From Actinomycetes bacterium (GTDB lineage Bacteria > Auribacterota > JAJCYG01), in assembly GCA_029263055.1 (NCBI GenBank), contig JAJCYG010000040.1, positions 1 through 57,863 of the forward strand: a stretch of DNA of 57,863 nt. Reading direction: 5' to 3'. Both the position numbers and the translations under genes were made by a program. The notes beneath the pieces are model-generated. The model was not told the origin of the DNA and ran no database searches. It saw only the letters and a program-made list of their open reading frames with translations. This document shows, piece by piece, positions 32,750-42,532 of the stretch. The stretch's first letter is position 1; each line of letters starts with the position of its first letter.

Positions 32750-34696
32750 ATGCAGAAAAAAAATCTCCTAGCCCACATGGGCCTCACATTACTCGCACTT
32801 CTTTTGACGTTTTGTGCCTCTAAATCTTCCCTTTTCCAGCAATTTGAGCTGAAATCGCTTGATTTTCGCTTCTTAATAAGGGGAGAGCAGCCAGCCCATC
32901 CAGATGTCGTAGTCGTGGGGATTGATGATGCGTCTATTTCTCGTTTTGGGCGTTGGCCTTGGCCGCGTTCTTATCATGGGGAATTGCTGAATGTGTTGTC
33001 ACAAAATCCACCTAGAACAGTTGGGTTTGATTTTTTATTTCATGAAAAAGATGAAGCCAATCCTGAATATGATCAAGCCTTAATTTATTATTCTCAGCTT
33101 TTAGAAAAAGTTGTTTTTGCTAGTTATTTTGAATTACCTCAAGAAGCGCAAAAGAAAGTCAGCTATCTTGAAAAAGAGGCTGAGAAAAAAGCACAAGACG
33201 AATACTTACTTGCTTCTTTAGCTTTAGGAAATGTTGAAGGGGATGTTGCTCAATTATCTCAAGCTGTTAATGTGAGCTTGCCCTTTAGCGATTTGTTGCA
33301 GGCTGGCGGTGCTGGTTTTATTAATTCTCCTCGAGATGAAGATGGGGTAGTGCGTCGAGTTCCTTTAGTGTTGGCCTATAAAGGAAATGTTTATCCTTCA
33401 TTTACTCTTCAACTTTTAATGAATTATTGGAAGGTTAAAAGTAAAGATGTCAGTGTGATCGTAGGTAAGGGAGTTAAAGTCAAAAAACGAGATGGAAAAG
33501 AGTCTCTTATTCCTACAGATGAAAAAGGAAACTTAGTCATTAACTTTATTGGAGATCACTCTAGTTTTAATGAAGCTTTGTTTGTGCAGGTGCTTAATTC
33601 AGCAGAACAGGTTCAAGCAGGTGAAACACCTGACATTGAGTTAGAACAGTTTTGGAAAAAGATTGTGTTGGTTGCTCTCACAGCCACTGGAACAACGGAT
33701 ATGGGGGCTTTTCCGCTCTCAGGGCATAGTCCGCTTATATCGATTCATGCTAATGCGCTTGATACTATATTAAAAGAAGACTACCTAACAGAGTCTTCAC
33801 CTCTACTTAATGGTTTGATCTTAGTCTCTCTAGCACTCATTGTTTTTCTTTTAAGTTCATTTTTATCTCCACTTAAGAGTGCAATGACAGCTAGTTTTCT
33901 TTTAATGGGATTTGTGGTTGGGAATTATTTTTTATTCTTAAAAGGATTTTGTCTGCCGATTGTGTTGCCGATTCTGTTGTGGGTTTTGACGAACTTGTTG
34001 ATCACAACCTTTCGTTATTTTACTGAAGAAAAAGAAAAGAAATATGTACGTAAAGCTTTTGGTCAATATGTCTCTGCCAATATTCTTGAAGAGTTATTAA
34101 GAGATCCTAAAAAATTAAAATTAGGTGGAGAGCGACGAGAACTGACTGTTTTATTTTCTGATATACGAGGATTCACAACTTTTTGTGAATCAAGAGAACC
34201 TGAAGAAGTGGTTGAAATGTTAAATGAATATTTAGATAAAATGACAGAAGTTATTTTTAAAAATAATGGGACGTTGGATAAATATGTTGGCGATGCCATT
34301 GTTGCTTTTTTTGGAGCCCCTTCAGCCAAAGAAGAAACAGAACATCCCTTTGACGCTTGTCGCGCCGCATTAGAGATGATCCAAGAATTAAAAGTGTTAC
34401 AGCAGAAGTGGAAAGATGAAGGAAAAGAACCTTTAGATATTGGCATTGGCTTAAACACAGGTCCTGTTCTTGTCGGTAATATGGGTTCCAATCGCAAATT
34501 TGATTACACTGTTATCGGAGATAATGTCAACTTAGGGGCCCGATTAGAGGGGCTTACCCGAAAATATGAGTGTGACATTGTGATCTCTGAGTTTACCTAC
34601 CAAGTGGTCCATAATACCTTCTTAACTCGTCGGTTAGATGAGGTGACAGTTAAAGGGAAAAACAAGCCTGTTGTGGTCTACGAACTCCTTCCCTGA
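32750..34696 (+). CDS. CHASE2-domain class III adenylate cyclase
   Basis: The 648-aa membrane sensor makes cyclic nucleotides. The N-terminal helix precedes a large periplasmic CHASE2 domain (about residues 28-340), opened by SLDFRFLIRGEQP and DVVVVGIDDASISRFGRWPWPR. Three hydrophobic helices follow (about 345-430). The class III catalytic domain (about 460-645) has the first metal Asp in VLFSDIRGFTTF (near 470), the second in KYVGDAIVAFFGAP (near 514) and the YTVIGDNVNLGARLEG motif. All catalytic features appear intact. It senses an unknown signal and is divergent from the FecR gene. Confidence 0.92.
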   Translation: MQKKNLLAHMGLTLLALLLTFCASKSSLFQQFELKSLDFRFLIRGEQPAHPDVVVVGIDDASISRFGRWPWPRSYHGELLNVLSQNPPRTVGFDFLFHEKDEANPEYDQALIYYSQLLEKVVFASYFELPQEAQKKVSYLEKEAEKKAQDEYLLASLALGNVEGDVAQLSQAVNVSLPFSDLLQAGGAGFINSPRDEDGVVRRVPLVLAYKGNVYPSFTLQLLMNYWKVKSKDVSVIVGKGVKVKKRDGKESLIPTDEKGNLVINFIGDHSSFNEALFVQVLNSAEQVQAGETPDIELEQFWKKIVLVALTATGTTDMGAFPLSGHSPLISIHANALDTILKEDYLTESSPLLNGLILVSLALIVFLLSSFLSPLKSAMTASFLLMGFVVGNYFLFLKGFCLPIVLPILLWVLTNLLITTFRYFTEEKEKKYVRKAFGQYVSANILEELLRDPKKLKLGGERRELTVLFSDIRGFTTFCESREPEEVVEMLNEYLDKMTEVIFKNNGTLDKYVGDAIVAFFGAPSAKEETEHPFDACRAALEMIQELKVLQQKWKDEGKEPLDIGIGLNTGPVLVGNMGSNRKFDYTVIGDNVNLGARLEGLTRKYECDIVISEFTYQVVHNTFLTRRLDEVTVKGKNKPVVVYELLP

Positions 34697-34710
34697 TTTT
34701 TTGTAACTCC

Positions 34711-34739
34711 TTGACAGATAGCCTCTTTTCAGTTATACT
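34711..34739 (+). promoter_or_regulatory. Strong sigma-70 promoter of the 2562-aa PEP-CTERM gene
   Basis: TTGACA (34711-34716), a 17-nt spacer and TATACT (34734-34739) precede ATG 34764, with GAGGAAG as Shine-Dalgarno. Directly upstream, TTGTAACTCC is almost identical to the element before the promoter of the paralogous gene at 42533. Confidence 0.82.
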
Positions 34740-34763
34740 TTAGTTAACAAAAGAGGAAGTTGT

Positions 34764-37700
34764 ATGAGCAACATTAAGTTGTTTAAAACCTTTTGCAAAA
34801 CAAGTCTTGGGGTAGGTTCCCTGCTCCTAATTTTCTTTTCTTCTCAAGTTTTTTCCGCACCATTCCAATTAAATACCACCACTGCTTTTAATCAACGCGA
34901 TGCTAATTTAGCAATCAATTCAGATGGTGATTTTATTTTTGTTTGGACCAGTGAAGTGGACAATCAAGAACCGGCTACAGGTTCTGGTACACCTACAGCT
35001 TCAATTATTGCGCGTCGTTATGATACTTCGACAACTAGTTTTTTAGATGCAGAGACTGTCATTGATGGGCCGAAATCAACGGCGGTTGATGGGACTAGTT
35101 CTGAAGTCGGAATGAATAGTAATGGGAGTTTTATTATTGGTTGGTCTGCAGATGATGCGTTTAGTGGAACCGGTATTTTCTCGCGAACAGGTAGTTTTGG
35201 AACAGGACTTGGAGCAGGCTCCACTTCTTTATCTGCGGCTGCAATGGGCCAACAAAGTCCTGCTGTTGATATTAACAGTTCAGGCTCAAACGTAGTCAGT
35301 TGGAGCTCTTTTGAATCGGGTAATTATGATATTGAGCAAAAGAGAAATGCAGGGGCTTTAATTGATGTGGCGGGAACCGCAACAGCTGAGAGTCCAAGTG
35401 ATACTGCTATTGCCAATAATGGAAATATTGTGACGGTGTGGCGAGAAGGAAATGATCTTTACGCCAGAGTTTATAATGGTGCTGATGGGGACATTAAAAC
35501 CCGGTTTCAAATAGCCACAGGTGTGAGTAGTACAACTGAACGTGATTTTTCTGTGGATGCTGATGGGAATGGGAATTTTGTCGTGGTTTGGTCTGATGGA
35601 GATGATATTAAAGCTCAAGAATATGATTCAACAGGGACGAGTTCAGGAAGTCAAATCACAATTAATGACACAACAGCTGGCACACAAGTCGCTCCTGATG
35701 TTTCTATGGATTCATTTGGGAATTATGCGGTTGCTTGGATGACTTATGACGATGGTGGGACCAATACCATTTATTCCAAAGTTTACGATGCGGGTGGGGT
35801 TGTGATTGACGCAGAAACATCTGTTGCCACCACAACAGATGATCCCAGAATCAATAATTTACATAACCATGTAGAACCTCGAATTGCATTAAATAATTTT
35901 GGAGACTTTGGTTTGGCTTGGACCACCTATGATGGTGGAACAACTAGCAATGAAGTCTTTGCCGATATTACAGCAGATATTATTGCCACACCCAATACAA
36001 CTGCGACATGGGGAGGGGGCACAGGTAATTGGAATGTTGATTTGAATTGGGATGAAGGAGCTTTTCCTCGAAATGGAACACCCGGCGGTTCATTATATGA
36101 TGTGATTATTGATGGTGGCAAAGGGGCTTCGCATGTTGATTTAACGGCGGGATCTAATTACAGCATCACACGTCTTAAAGTGGAATCAGGTGATGTTTTA
36201 GATATGAACGATAATTCTGTCTTAAACTTATCAGGTCCTACCAGTATTAATAATGCCGGTGAAATCCAATTAAACTCGGTGGGTAATGTCACTAGTCTTT
36301 CTATTATTGGTGGTGACTTAACTCTTTCTGGGGGTGGAGTGATTAGTATGGGAACGCACACCCAGAATAGAATCGAGTCAAATACATCCTCGTATCGCTT
36401 AACAAACGTTGACAACACGATTCAAGGTGGCGGAGCTTTATTATTCAATGAATTAAGACTGACAAACAGTGGTTTGGTTCAAGCAAATATAAGTGGAATA
36501 CGCATGCTCGTTGATCCTATAAATGGTTCTAATGGTGTGATAAATAATGGCACTATGCAGGCAGCTAACGGCGGGTCTTTGAGATTAAATGCAGGGACGT
36601 TTAATAATGCGAATGGTTTGATTCAAGCATTAGCAGGTTCTACCGTTGAATTAGTGACAGCTACGATTCAAGGTGGAACTTTGGGAGTTGGAGGTGCAGG
36701 AACCATTCAATCTTTAGCTGGAACTCAAATATTTGATGGGAGCGCGAGTGGGATTACATTAAACGGAAATTTTGTTTCTAATGATAATACTACTGTGAGT
36801 GTAACAGGCACTTTGACACATACCGGTGCATGGAATATGAATTCTGTAGGGAATGCCACTAATTTTAATTTGATTGCAGATACAACCTTGGGTGGTGTTG
36901 GGACTATTTTTATGAATACCAATGAACAAAACCGTATTGTGGGAAATATTAATACACGTCGATTAACTTTAACTTCAGACCGAGTGATTGAAGGACGCGG
37001 TCAAGTAGGAGTTAATTCTTTAAGAGTCACCAATGATGGTTTGATTCATGCTAATGACAGTGGCGCAAGAATTACAATAGATCCTACAGATGGAGCCGAT
37101 GGTTTTATTAATACAGGGACCTTGAGAGCGAGTAGTAGTGGAACCATGCGTTTGAACACAGGTTCTTATAATAATGTAGGTGGTTTGATTGAGGCTTTAG
37201 CTGGTTCGCAAGTTGAGTTGGTTGGATCTGTGATTCAAGGAGGAACGCTTTCAACAACCGGTTCTGGTGTTTTTGAAGCAATAGGAGCTTCTCAAACATT
37301 AGATGGAAGTGCGAATGCGATTACGTTTAATGGAAATATGGTACAAGTCGACAATGCAGATGTGTTTCTGAATGGGAGTTTGACTCATAACGGAACGTGG
37401 AATTTAAATTCTATAGGGAATGCCACTGATATTCGTTTAAGTGGAGATACGACAGTGGATGGAACAGGAACATTTGATTTTAATAATAACACACAAAATA
37501 GAATTCGTGCCTCGAGTTCTTTAAGTCGATTAATATTAGAATCGGGTCGAGTGATTGAAGGAGCGGGTCAAATAGGGGTTAATTCTCTAAAGTTAACCAA
37601 CCGTGGCTTGATTGATGCTAATGAAACAAATAGTTTAACGTTTGATCCTACTAATGGCGATGCCCAAGCCTTTATTAATGCTGGAACTTTTAGGGCCACA

Positions 37701-40700
37701 AGTGGACCTTTAATTTTAAATCAAGGTACGTATCAAAATTTTGAAGGAATAACTAATGGTTTGATTCAAGCTAATGCTGCTCGAGTTGAGGTGAACTCTT
37801 CATTGGTAAATGGGGGATCCGTTAGTCTGGTGGGTGCCGGAACCGTAGAGTTAAATACAGGTACGATTAGTGGGGGGACTGTGACCAATTCTTCAACCGG
37901 TGTTATTCGTGCAGATAGTGGTACAAGTTTACTGAGTGGAACGGTGACCAATGTTGCTGGAGGACAGATTATTATCAATCAAAATAGCACACTTAGATTT
38001 GATAATACCGGAACCTATGTGAATGCTGGCACCATTTCATTTGATTCAAACGGGAATGCGAGTCGTCTAGATATTACAGGTGGAGATGTTTCTCTTAGTG
38101 GTGGAGGAACCCTTACTTTTGATAGCGATCAAAATAATACCTCAATTCGTGGAACTACCAATACCTTTCGTTTTACAAACGTGGATCAAACCATTAATGG
38201 TCGTGGATCTATTGGTGTGAATACGATGCGGTTTACAAACCAGTCGCTGGTTGATGCCAATGTGAGTGCTCAACGTCTTTATATTGATCCAACAGATGGA
38301 GCTGATGGGGTGATTAATACCGGAACCTTGCAATCAAGTGGTGGGGGTTTTCTTCGGTTGGTTACAGGAACTTATAATAATGTAGGTGGTTTGATTCAAG
38401 CTTTAGCAAGTTCAGAGGTGGAATTGTCTGGATCCACAATTCAAGGGGGTACTTTAGGGGTTGCTAGCGCCGGAACGATTCGAACGATAGGTGCAACACA
38501 AACATTAGATGCAAGTAGTAATGCCATTACATTAAATGGAAACATTGCTCAAAATAATAATACTGATTTTAATGTGACAGGTACTTTGACCCATACTGGT
38601 GCTTGGAGTTTAAATTCTATAGGAAATCAGACAGACATTAATTTGACTGCAGACACAACATTAAATGGTGTCGGTACTATTTTTATGAATACTAATCAAC
38701 AAAATCGTATTAAATCAAGTAGTGCTCATCGTTTGACATTAAGTTCAGATCGAGTGATTGAAGGTCAAGGTCTGCTTGGTTTTAATTCATTAAAGGTTAC
38801 AAATGCTGGTTTGGTTCATGCGAATGATTCAGGAAAACGAATTACTGTTGATCCAAGTGCTGGAACAGATAGCTTTATTAATACAGGGACGTTAAGAGCA
38901 AGTAGTAGTGGAACGTTGTTATTGAATGCAGGAACCATTGAAAATAATGGGGGTTTGATCGAGGCTTTAGCCGGCTCTCAAGTAGAATTGTCAGGATTTA
39001 GGATTCAGGGTGGAACTCTTTCAACAACAGGGACTGGAATTATCGAAGGTGTGGGTGGAACCAATAGGTTAGATGGAAGTATAAACACTGTTCTGATAAA
39101 TGGAAATGTGGTCTCTAACAATAATATTGATTTTGATGTGCTTGGAACAATTACTCATAACGGATTATGGACAATGAGCTCTGTAGGAAATCAGACTGAT
39201 TTTAGAGTTGTGGGTGATACCACTTTAAATGGAACAGGGACCCATGATTTGAGTAACAACATACAAAACCGTTTTAATGGCTCTGCAAGCTCACGCTTAA
39301 CTTTGGAATCAGGACGTGTGATTGAAGGAGCGGGGCAAATTGGTGTTAATAATATGAGATTAACCAATCGTGGTTTAATCGATGCGGATAATACTCTTAG
39401 TTTAACCATTGATCCAATTAATGGAGTCAATGGTGTGGTTAACAGTGGAACCATGCGTTCCACAAATGGTCCTTTAATTTTTAATGCAGGGACTATTGAA
39501 AATTTTGAAGGACTGACTAATGGTTTGGTACAAGCGAACGTAGGGAGAGTGGAGATTAACTCTTCAACAGTCAATGGTGGCTCAATCACTGTTGTGGGAG
39601 CTGGAACGGTTGAGCTCAACACTGCAACAATTCAAAGTGGAACGGTGACTAATAGTTCCACAGGTGTGATTCGAGCAGATAGTGGAACGAGTTTATTAAC
39701 AGGTACTGTGACTAATGTTGCTGGCGGACAGATTATTATCAATCAAAATAGTACACTTAGATTTGATAATAATGGAACCTATGTCAATGCTGGCACCATT
39801 TCATTTGACTCAAATGGGAATGCGAGTCGTTTAGATATTACAGGTGGAGATGTTTACATAAGTGGTGGAGGAACCCATACTTTTGACAGTTATCAAAATA
39901 ATACATCAATTCGCGCAACGACCAATACCTTTCGTTTCACTAATGTGGATCAAACCATTAATGGCCGTGGATCTATTGGTGTCAATACTATGCGGTTTAC
40001 AAACCAATCCTTGGTTGATGCTAATGTGAGTGGTCAACGTCTTTATATTAATCCAACAGATGGAGTTAATGGAGTGATTAATACAGGAACACTGCAAGCA
40101 AGTAACAATGGAACTCTTTATTTGGAGCAAGGAACCTATAATAATGCGGGCGGTTTGATCCAGGCAGCAGCGGGATCAGAAGTGGAGTTAACGACAGCTA
40201 CAATTCAGGGAGGAACCTTAGGGGTTGCCAGTGGGGGAACCGTTCAATTGTTATCAGGAACACAAACATTTGATGGAAGTTCTGGTGGAATTATTTTGAA
40301 TGGTAATTTTGCCCAAAACGATAATGCTGACGTGAATGTGGTGGGGACTTTAACGCATACCGGGGCGTGGAATATGAATTCTGTTGGAAATTCAACTGAA
40401 TTTAATTTAACAGGAGATACCACGTTAAATGGAGTTGGAACTATTTTAATGAATATTAATGAACAAAATAAAATTAAAGGTTCTAGTAGTCATCGCTTAA
40501 CTTTAAGTTCAGATCGAGTCTTTGAAGGGCGTGGGACTTTTGGTAATAACCAAATAAAAGTAACCAATGATGGGTTGATTCATGCCAATGATTTAGGTGC
40601 CAGAATAACCTTTGATCCTGTTACAGGTGCTGATGGATTGATTAATACCGGAACGATTCAAGCAAGTGGAGGTGGGATCGCTCGTTTGGGTGTAGGAACT

Positions 40701-42452
40701 TTCAATAATGCGGGTGGTTTGATACAGGCATTAACAGGGTCTGAAGTGGAGTTAAGTTCAGCAAGAATCGAAGGGGGAACCCTTTCATCTTCAGGGACAG
40801 GTTTTATAGAGGCTCTTTCAGGAACAACCATATTAGATGGGAGTACAAATGCAATTGTCGTCAATGGGAGTATGAATCAAAATGACAATGTTGACTTTTC
40901 AGTGATGGGAACATTGACCAATAATGCAGATTGGGACATGAAGTCTGTCGGAAATGCGACAGATATTTCCATTGCTGCAGATTCTACATTAGATGGAACC
41001 GGAACCATCACAATGGGAACAAGTCACGCGACACAGAACCGTTTTGAAGCGAGTACAGGGGGTGTTCGTCTTACGATTGGTGCCAGTCAGACTATACAGG
41101 GACGAGGACAAATGAGTGTCAACGATTTAAAGATAACTAATAATGGCTTAATTAGTGCGACAACAGGAGCCATTACTATTGATCCTCCAACAGGTGCTGA
41201 TGGGTTTATTAATAATGGAACGTTACAAGCAAATGGTGGAGCAGTTACATTTAATGCAGGAACCTACACAAACAATGGACTCTTTAAAGCAACAGGGACA
41301 AGCACTTTAGATTTGACGGCTCGAGCCATTGATGGAACGGGTGGCTATACTGCGGATAATGGAACAATCAATTTTGGTGCGTTTACTTATGGTGATACAG
41401 GGGCTACAGGTGATTTAATTGGCCAAAATGGGGGCTCGATTACATTAACAGGATCGACGGTGAATGTGAATGACGTGACCTTGGATACGACTTCTTCATT
41501 AACAGTAAATAGTGAGATTGTGGCTACGGGTAATTTTCTTTATCAAATTACCACTCCAGGTGATTTTGATTTAGATGGCGCTTCTTCTGGTTTAGTGATG
41601 AATGGCGTCGCTGCAGGCCCAACAGACTTTGCTAATTTCAAACAATTAGAAATCGGGGGATCTGATTTAGGGAACACGCCATTTAACAAATCGTCACAAC
41701 CCGTTCCTGATGTGAACGCCGCTGGTTTTACAAATAATTTTAGTATCACGAATTTAACCATTGGTCCAGGAGCGCATGTTCAATTAGTAGATCTTTACAA
41801 TAATGCCACAGGGGGTGGCTTAGGCGACGAAGCTTTATACGTTGATACCTTAACCATTCAAGACTCTGACAGTCGTTTATTATTAAATGGAAATTCACTT
41901 TATTTTAATACATTGGTATTAAACGGCGGGGCTGTATTAAATGATTCGTTTGTTACATCCGTATTAAATACACGCAGTGGTGAACATGATAACAATACAA
42001 ATTGGCAATCAGATGCAGTGACAAATGCTCCTAATTTACTTTGGGCTGACATCACTCAAGATGGTGACACATCTCTGACTCAGTTAACAACAGCAGATGG
42101 TGAGTATGCTTTAGTTGAAGCCGCTGACATTACTATTGTTGAAACAACGGCGGGTGATCTTTCTCTTTTTGATGTGAGTACAACCGCTCTTTTTAATGGA
42201 AATGTTTTAGTGCGCATTCCTTTAGCTGATTTAGGTGTGATTCCAAATAATTTATCTGTAAATGAACTTTTTGGTATCCACGTAACAGGGGGCCAAGCTC
42301 TTCGTGTTGCGGGTGCTATTAATGGTGGTTTCTTCGAATTTAGCGTCCCTAACTTTTCAGGTGTTGGCGTGGGTGTCAATCCTGAGCCTTCCACGATAAT
42401 TATGCTTCTCTTATCCTCTCTGGGGCTTGCCTTTAGGAAAATCAAAAAGTAA
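34764..42452 (+). CDS. Giant PEP-CTERM surface protein with 190-aa repeats (2562 aa)
   Basis: The protein has a signal peptide (to about residue 33, SSQVFSA). Residues about 35-410 are a beta-rich, propeller-like region with units such as INSDGDFIFVWTSE. After an autotransporter-like WGGGTGNWNVDLNWD block (about 417) come nine beta-solenoid-type units of 188-213 aa, each with VIEGxGQ/TIQGxG, NxGLIxA and GGTLxxxGxG signatures. A C-terminal region (about 2110 on) leads to a PEP-CTERM sorting signal: NPEPSTIIMLLLSSLGLAFRKIKK tail (PEP, hydrophobic helix, basic end). Such tails are processed by exosortase, so the protein is probably displayed or released at the outer surface. Adhesion or a matrix role is inferred. 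Confidence 0.85.
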   Translation: MSNIKLFKTFCKTSLGVGSLLLIFFSSQVFSAPFQLNTTTAFNQRDANLAINSDGDFIFVWTSEVDNQEPATGSGTPTASIIARRYDTSTTSFLDAETVIDGPKSTAVDGTSSEVGMNSNGSFIIGWSADDAFSGTGIFSRTGSFGTGLGAGSTSLSAAAMGQQSPAVDINSSGSNVVSWSSFESGNYDIEQKRNAGALIDVAGTATAESPSDTAIANNGNIVTVWREGNDLYARVYNGADGDIKTRFQIATGVSSTTERDFSVDADGNGNFVVVWSDGDDIKAQEYDSTGTSSGSQITINDTTAGTQVAPDVSMDSFGNYAVAWMTYDDGGTNTIYSKVYDAGGVVIDAETSVATTTDDPRINNLHNHVEPRIALNNFGDFGLAWTTYDGGTTSNEVFADITADIIATPNTTATWGGGTGNWNVDLNWDEGAFPRNGTPGGSLYDVIIDGGKGASHVDLTAGSNYSITRLKVESGDVLDMNDNSVLNLSGPTSINNAGEIQLNSVGNVTSLSIIGGDLTLSGGGVISMGTHTQNRIESNTSSYRLTNVDNTIQGGGALLFNELRLTNSGLVQANISGIRMLVDPINGSNGVINNGTMQAANGGSLRLNAGTFNNANGLIQALAGSTVELVTATIQGGTLGVGGAGTIQSLAGTQIFDGSASGITLNGNFVSNDNTTVSVTGTLTHTGAWNMNSVGNATNFNLIADTTLGGVGTIFMNTNEQNRIVGNINTRRLTLTSDRVIEGRGQVGVNSLRVTNDGLIHANDSGARITIDPTDGADGFINTGTLRASSSGTMRLNTGSYNNVGGLIEALAGSQVELVGSVIQGGTLSTTGSGVFEAIGASQTLDGSANAITFNGNMVQVDNADVFLNGSLTHNGTWNLNSIGNATDIRLSGDTTVDGTGTFDFNNNTQNRIRASSSLSRLILESGRVIEGAGQIGVNSLKLTNRGLIDANETNSLTFDPTNGDAQAFINAGTFRATSGPLILNQGTYQNFEGITNGLIQANAARVEVNSSLVNGGSVSLVGAGTVELNTGTISGGTVTNSSTGVIRADSGTSLLSGTVTNVAGGQIIINQNSTLRFDNTGTYVNAGTISFDSNGNASRLDITGGDVSLSGGGTLTFDSDQNNTSIRGTTNTFRFTNVDQTINGRGSIGVNTMRFTNQSLVDANVSAQRLYIDPTDGADGVINTGTLQSSGGGFLRLVTGTYNNVGGLIQALASSEVELSGSTIQGGTLGVASAGTIRTIGATQTLDASSNAITLNGNIAQNNNTDFNVTGTLTHTGAWSLNSIGNQTDINLTADTTLNGVGTIFMNTNQQNRIKSSSAHRLTLSSDRVIEGQGLLGFNSLKVTNAGLVHANDSGKRITVDPSAGTDSFINTGTLRASSSGTLLLNAGTIENNGGLIEALAGSQVELSGFRIQGGTLSTTGTGIIEGVGGTNRLDGSINTVLINGNVVSNNNIDFDVLGTITHNGLWTMSSVGNQTDFRVVGDTTLNGTGTHDLSNNIQNRFNGSASSRLTLESGRVIEGAGQIGVNNMRLTNRGLIDADNTLSLTIDPINGVNGVVNSGTMRSTNGPLIFNAGTIENFEGLTNGLVQANVGRVEINSSTVNGGSITVVGAGTVELNTATIQSGTVTNSSTGVIRADSGTSLLTGTVTNVAGGQIIINQNSTLRFDNNGTYVNAGTISFDSNGNASRLDITGGDVYISGGGTHTFDSYQNNTSIRATTNTFRFTNVDQTINGRGSIGVNTMRFTNQSLVDANVSGQRLYINPTDGVNGVINTGTLQASNNGTLYLEQGTYNNAGGLIQAAAGSEVELTTATIQGGTLGVASGGTVQLLSGTQTFDGSSGGIILNGNFAQNDNADVNVVGTLTHTGAWNMNSVGNSTEFNLTGDTTLNGVGTILMNINEQNKIKGSSSHRLTLSSDRVFEGRGTFGNNQIKVTNDGLIHANDLGARITFDPVTGADGLINTGTIQASGGGIARLGVGTFNNAGGLIQALTGSEVELSSARIEGGTLSSSGTGFIEALSGTTILDGSTNAIVVNGSMNQNDNVDFSVMGTLTNNADWDMKSVGNATDISIAADSTLDGTGTITMGTSHATQNRFEASTGGVRLTIGASQTIQGRGQMSVNDLKITNNGLISATTGAITIDPPTGADGFINNGTLQANGGAVTFNAGTYTNNGLFKATGTSTLDLTARAIDGTGGYTADNGTINFGAFTYGDTGATGDLIGQNGGSITLTGSTVNVNDVTLDTTSSLTVNSEIVATGNFLYQITTPGDFDLDGASSGLVMNGVAAGPTDFANFKQLEIGGSDLGNTPFNKSSQPVPDVNAAGFTNNFSITNLTIGPGAHVQLVDLYNNATGGGLGDEALYVDTLTIQDSDSRLLLNGNSLYFNTLVLNGGAVLNDSFVTSVLNTRSGEHDNNTNWQSDAVTNAPNLLWADITQDGDTSLTQLTTADGEYALVEAADITIVETTAGDLSLFDVSTTALFNGNVLVRIPLADLGVIPNNLSVNELFGIHVTGGQALRVAGAINGGFFEFSVPNFSGVGVGVNPEPSTIIMLLLSSLGLAFRKIKK
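36417..41663 (+). repeat. Nine tandem repeat units with a 1.77-kb super-repeat
   Basis: Unit starts, defined at the VIEG/TIxG codons, are 36417, 36984, 37551, 38190, 38754, 39318, 39954, 40518 and 41091. Spacings are 567, 567, 639, 564, 564, 636, 564 and 573 nt, always multiples of three. Units alternate in types A, B and C, so A-B-C (about 1770 nt) repeats: 36984-38753 and 38754-40517, with partial copies at both ends. Corresponding points (for example 37881 and 39645) are 1764 nt apart with long identical stretches. The 3' limit of the last unit is approximate. Confidence 0.85.
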
Positions 42453-42472
42453 CTCTGTTTTATTGTAACTGC

Positions 42473-42501
42473 TTGACAATACCATGTTTAAGTGTTATAA
42501 T
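42473..42501 (+). promoter_or_regulatory. Consensus sigma-70 promoter of the 1730-aa PEP-CTERM gene
   Basis: TTGACA (42473-42478), a 17-nt spacer and TATAAT (42496-42501) are both exact consensus hexamers. TTGTAACTGC directly upstream matches the element before the 34764 gene. The gene's ATG (42533) lies about 25 nt after the likely transcription start, with AAAGGAAA as ribosome-binding site. Confidence 0.88.
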
Positions 42502-42532
42502 TAAGCTGTAAGAACAAAGGAAATCTTAATGT

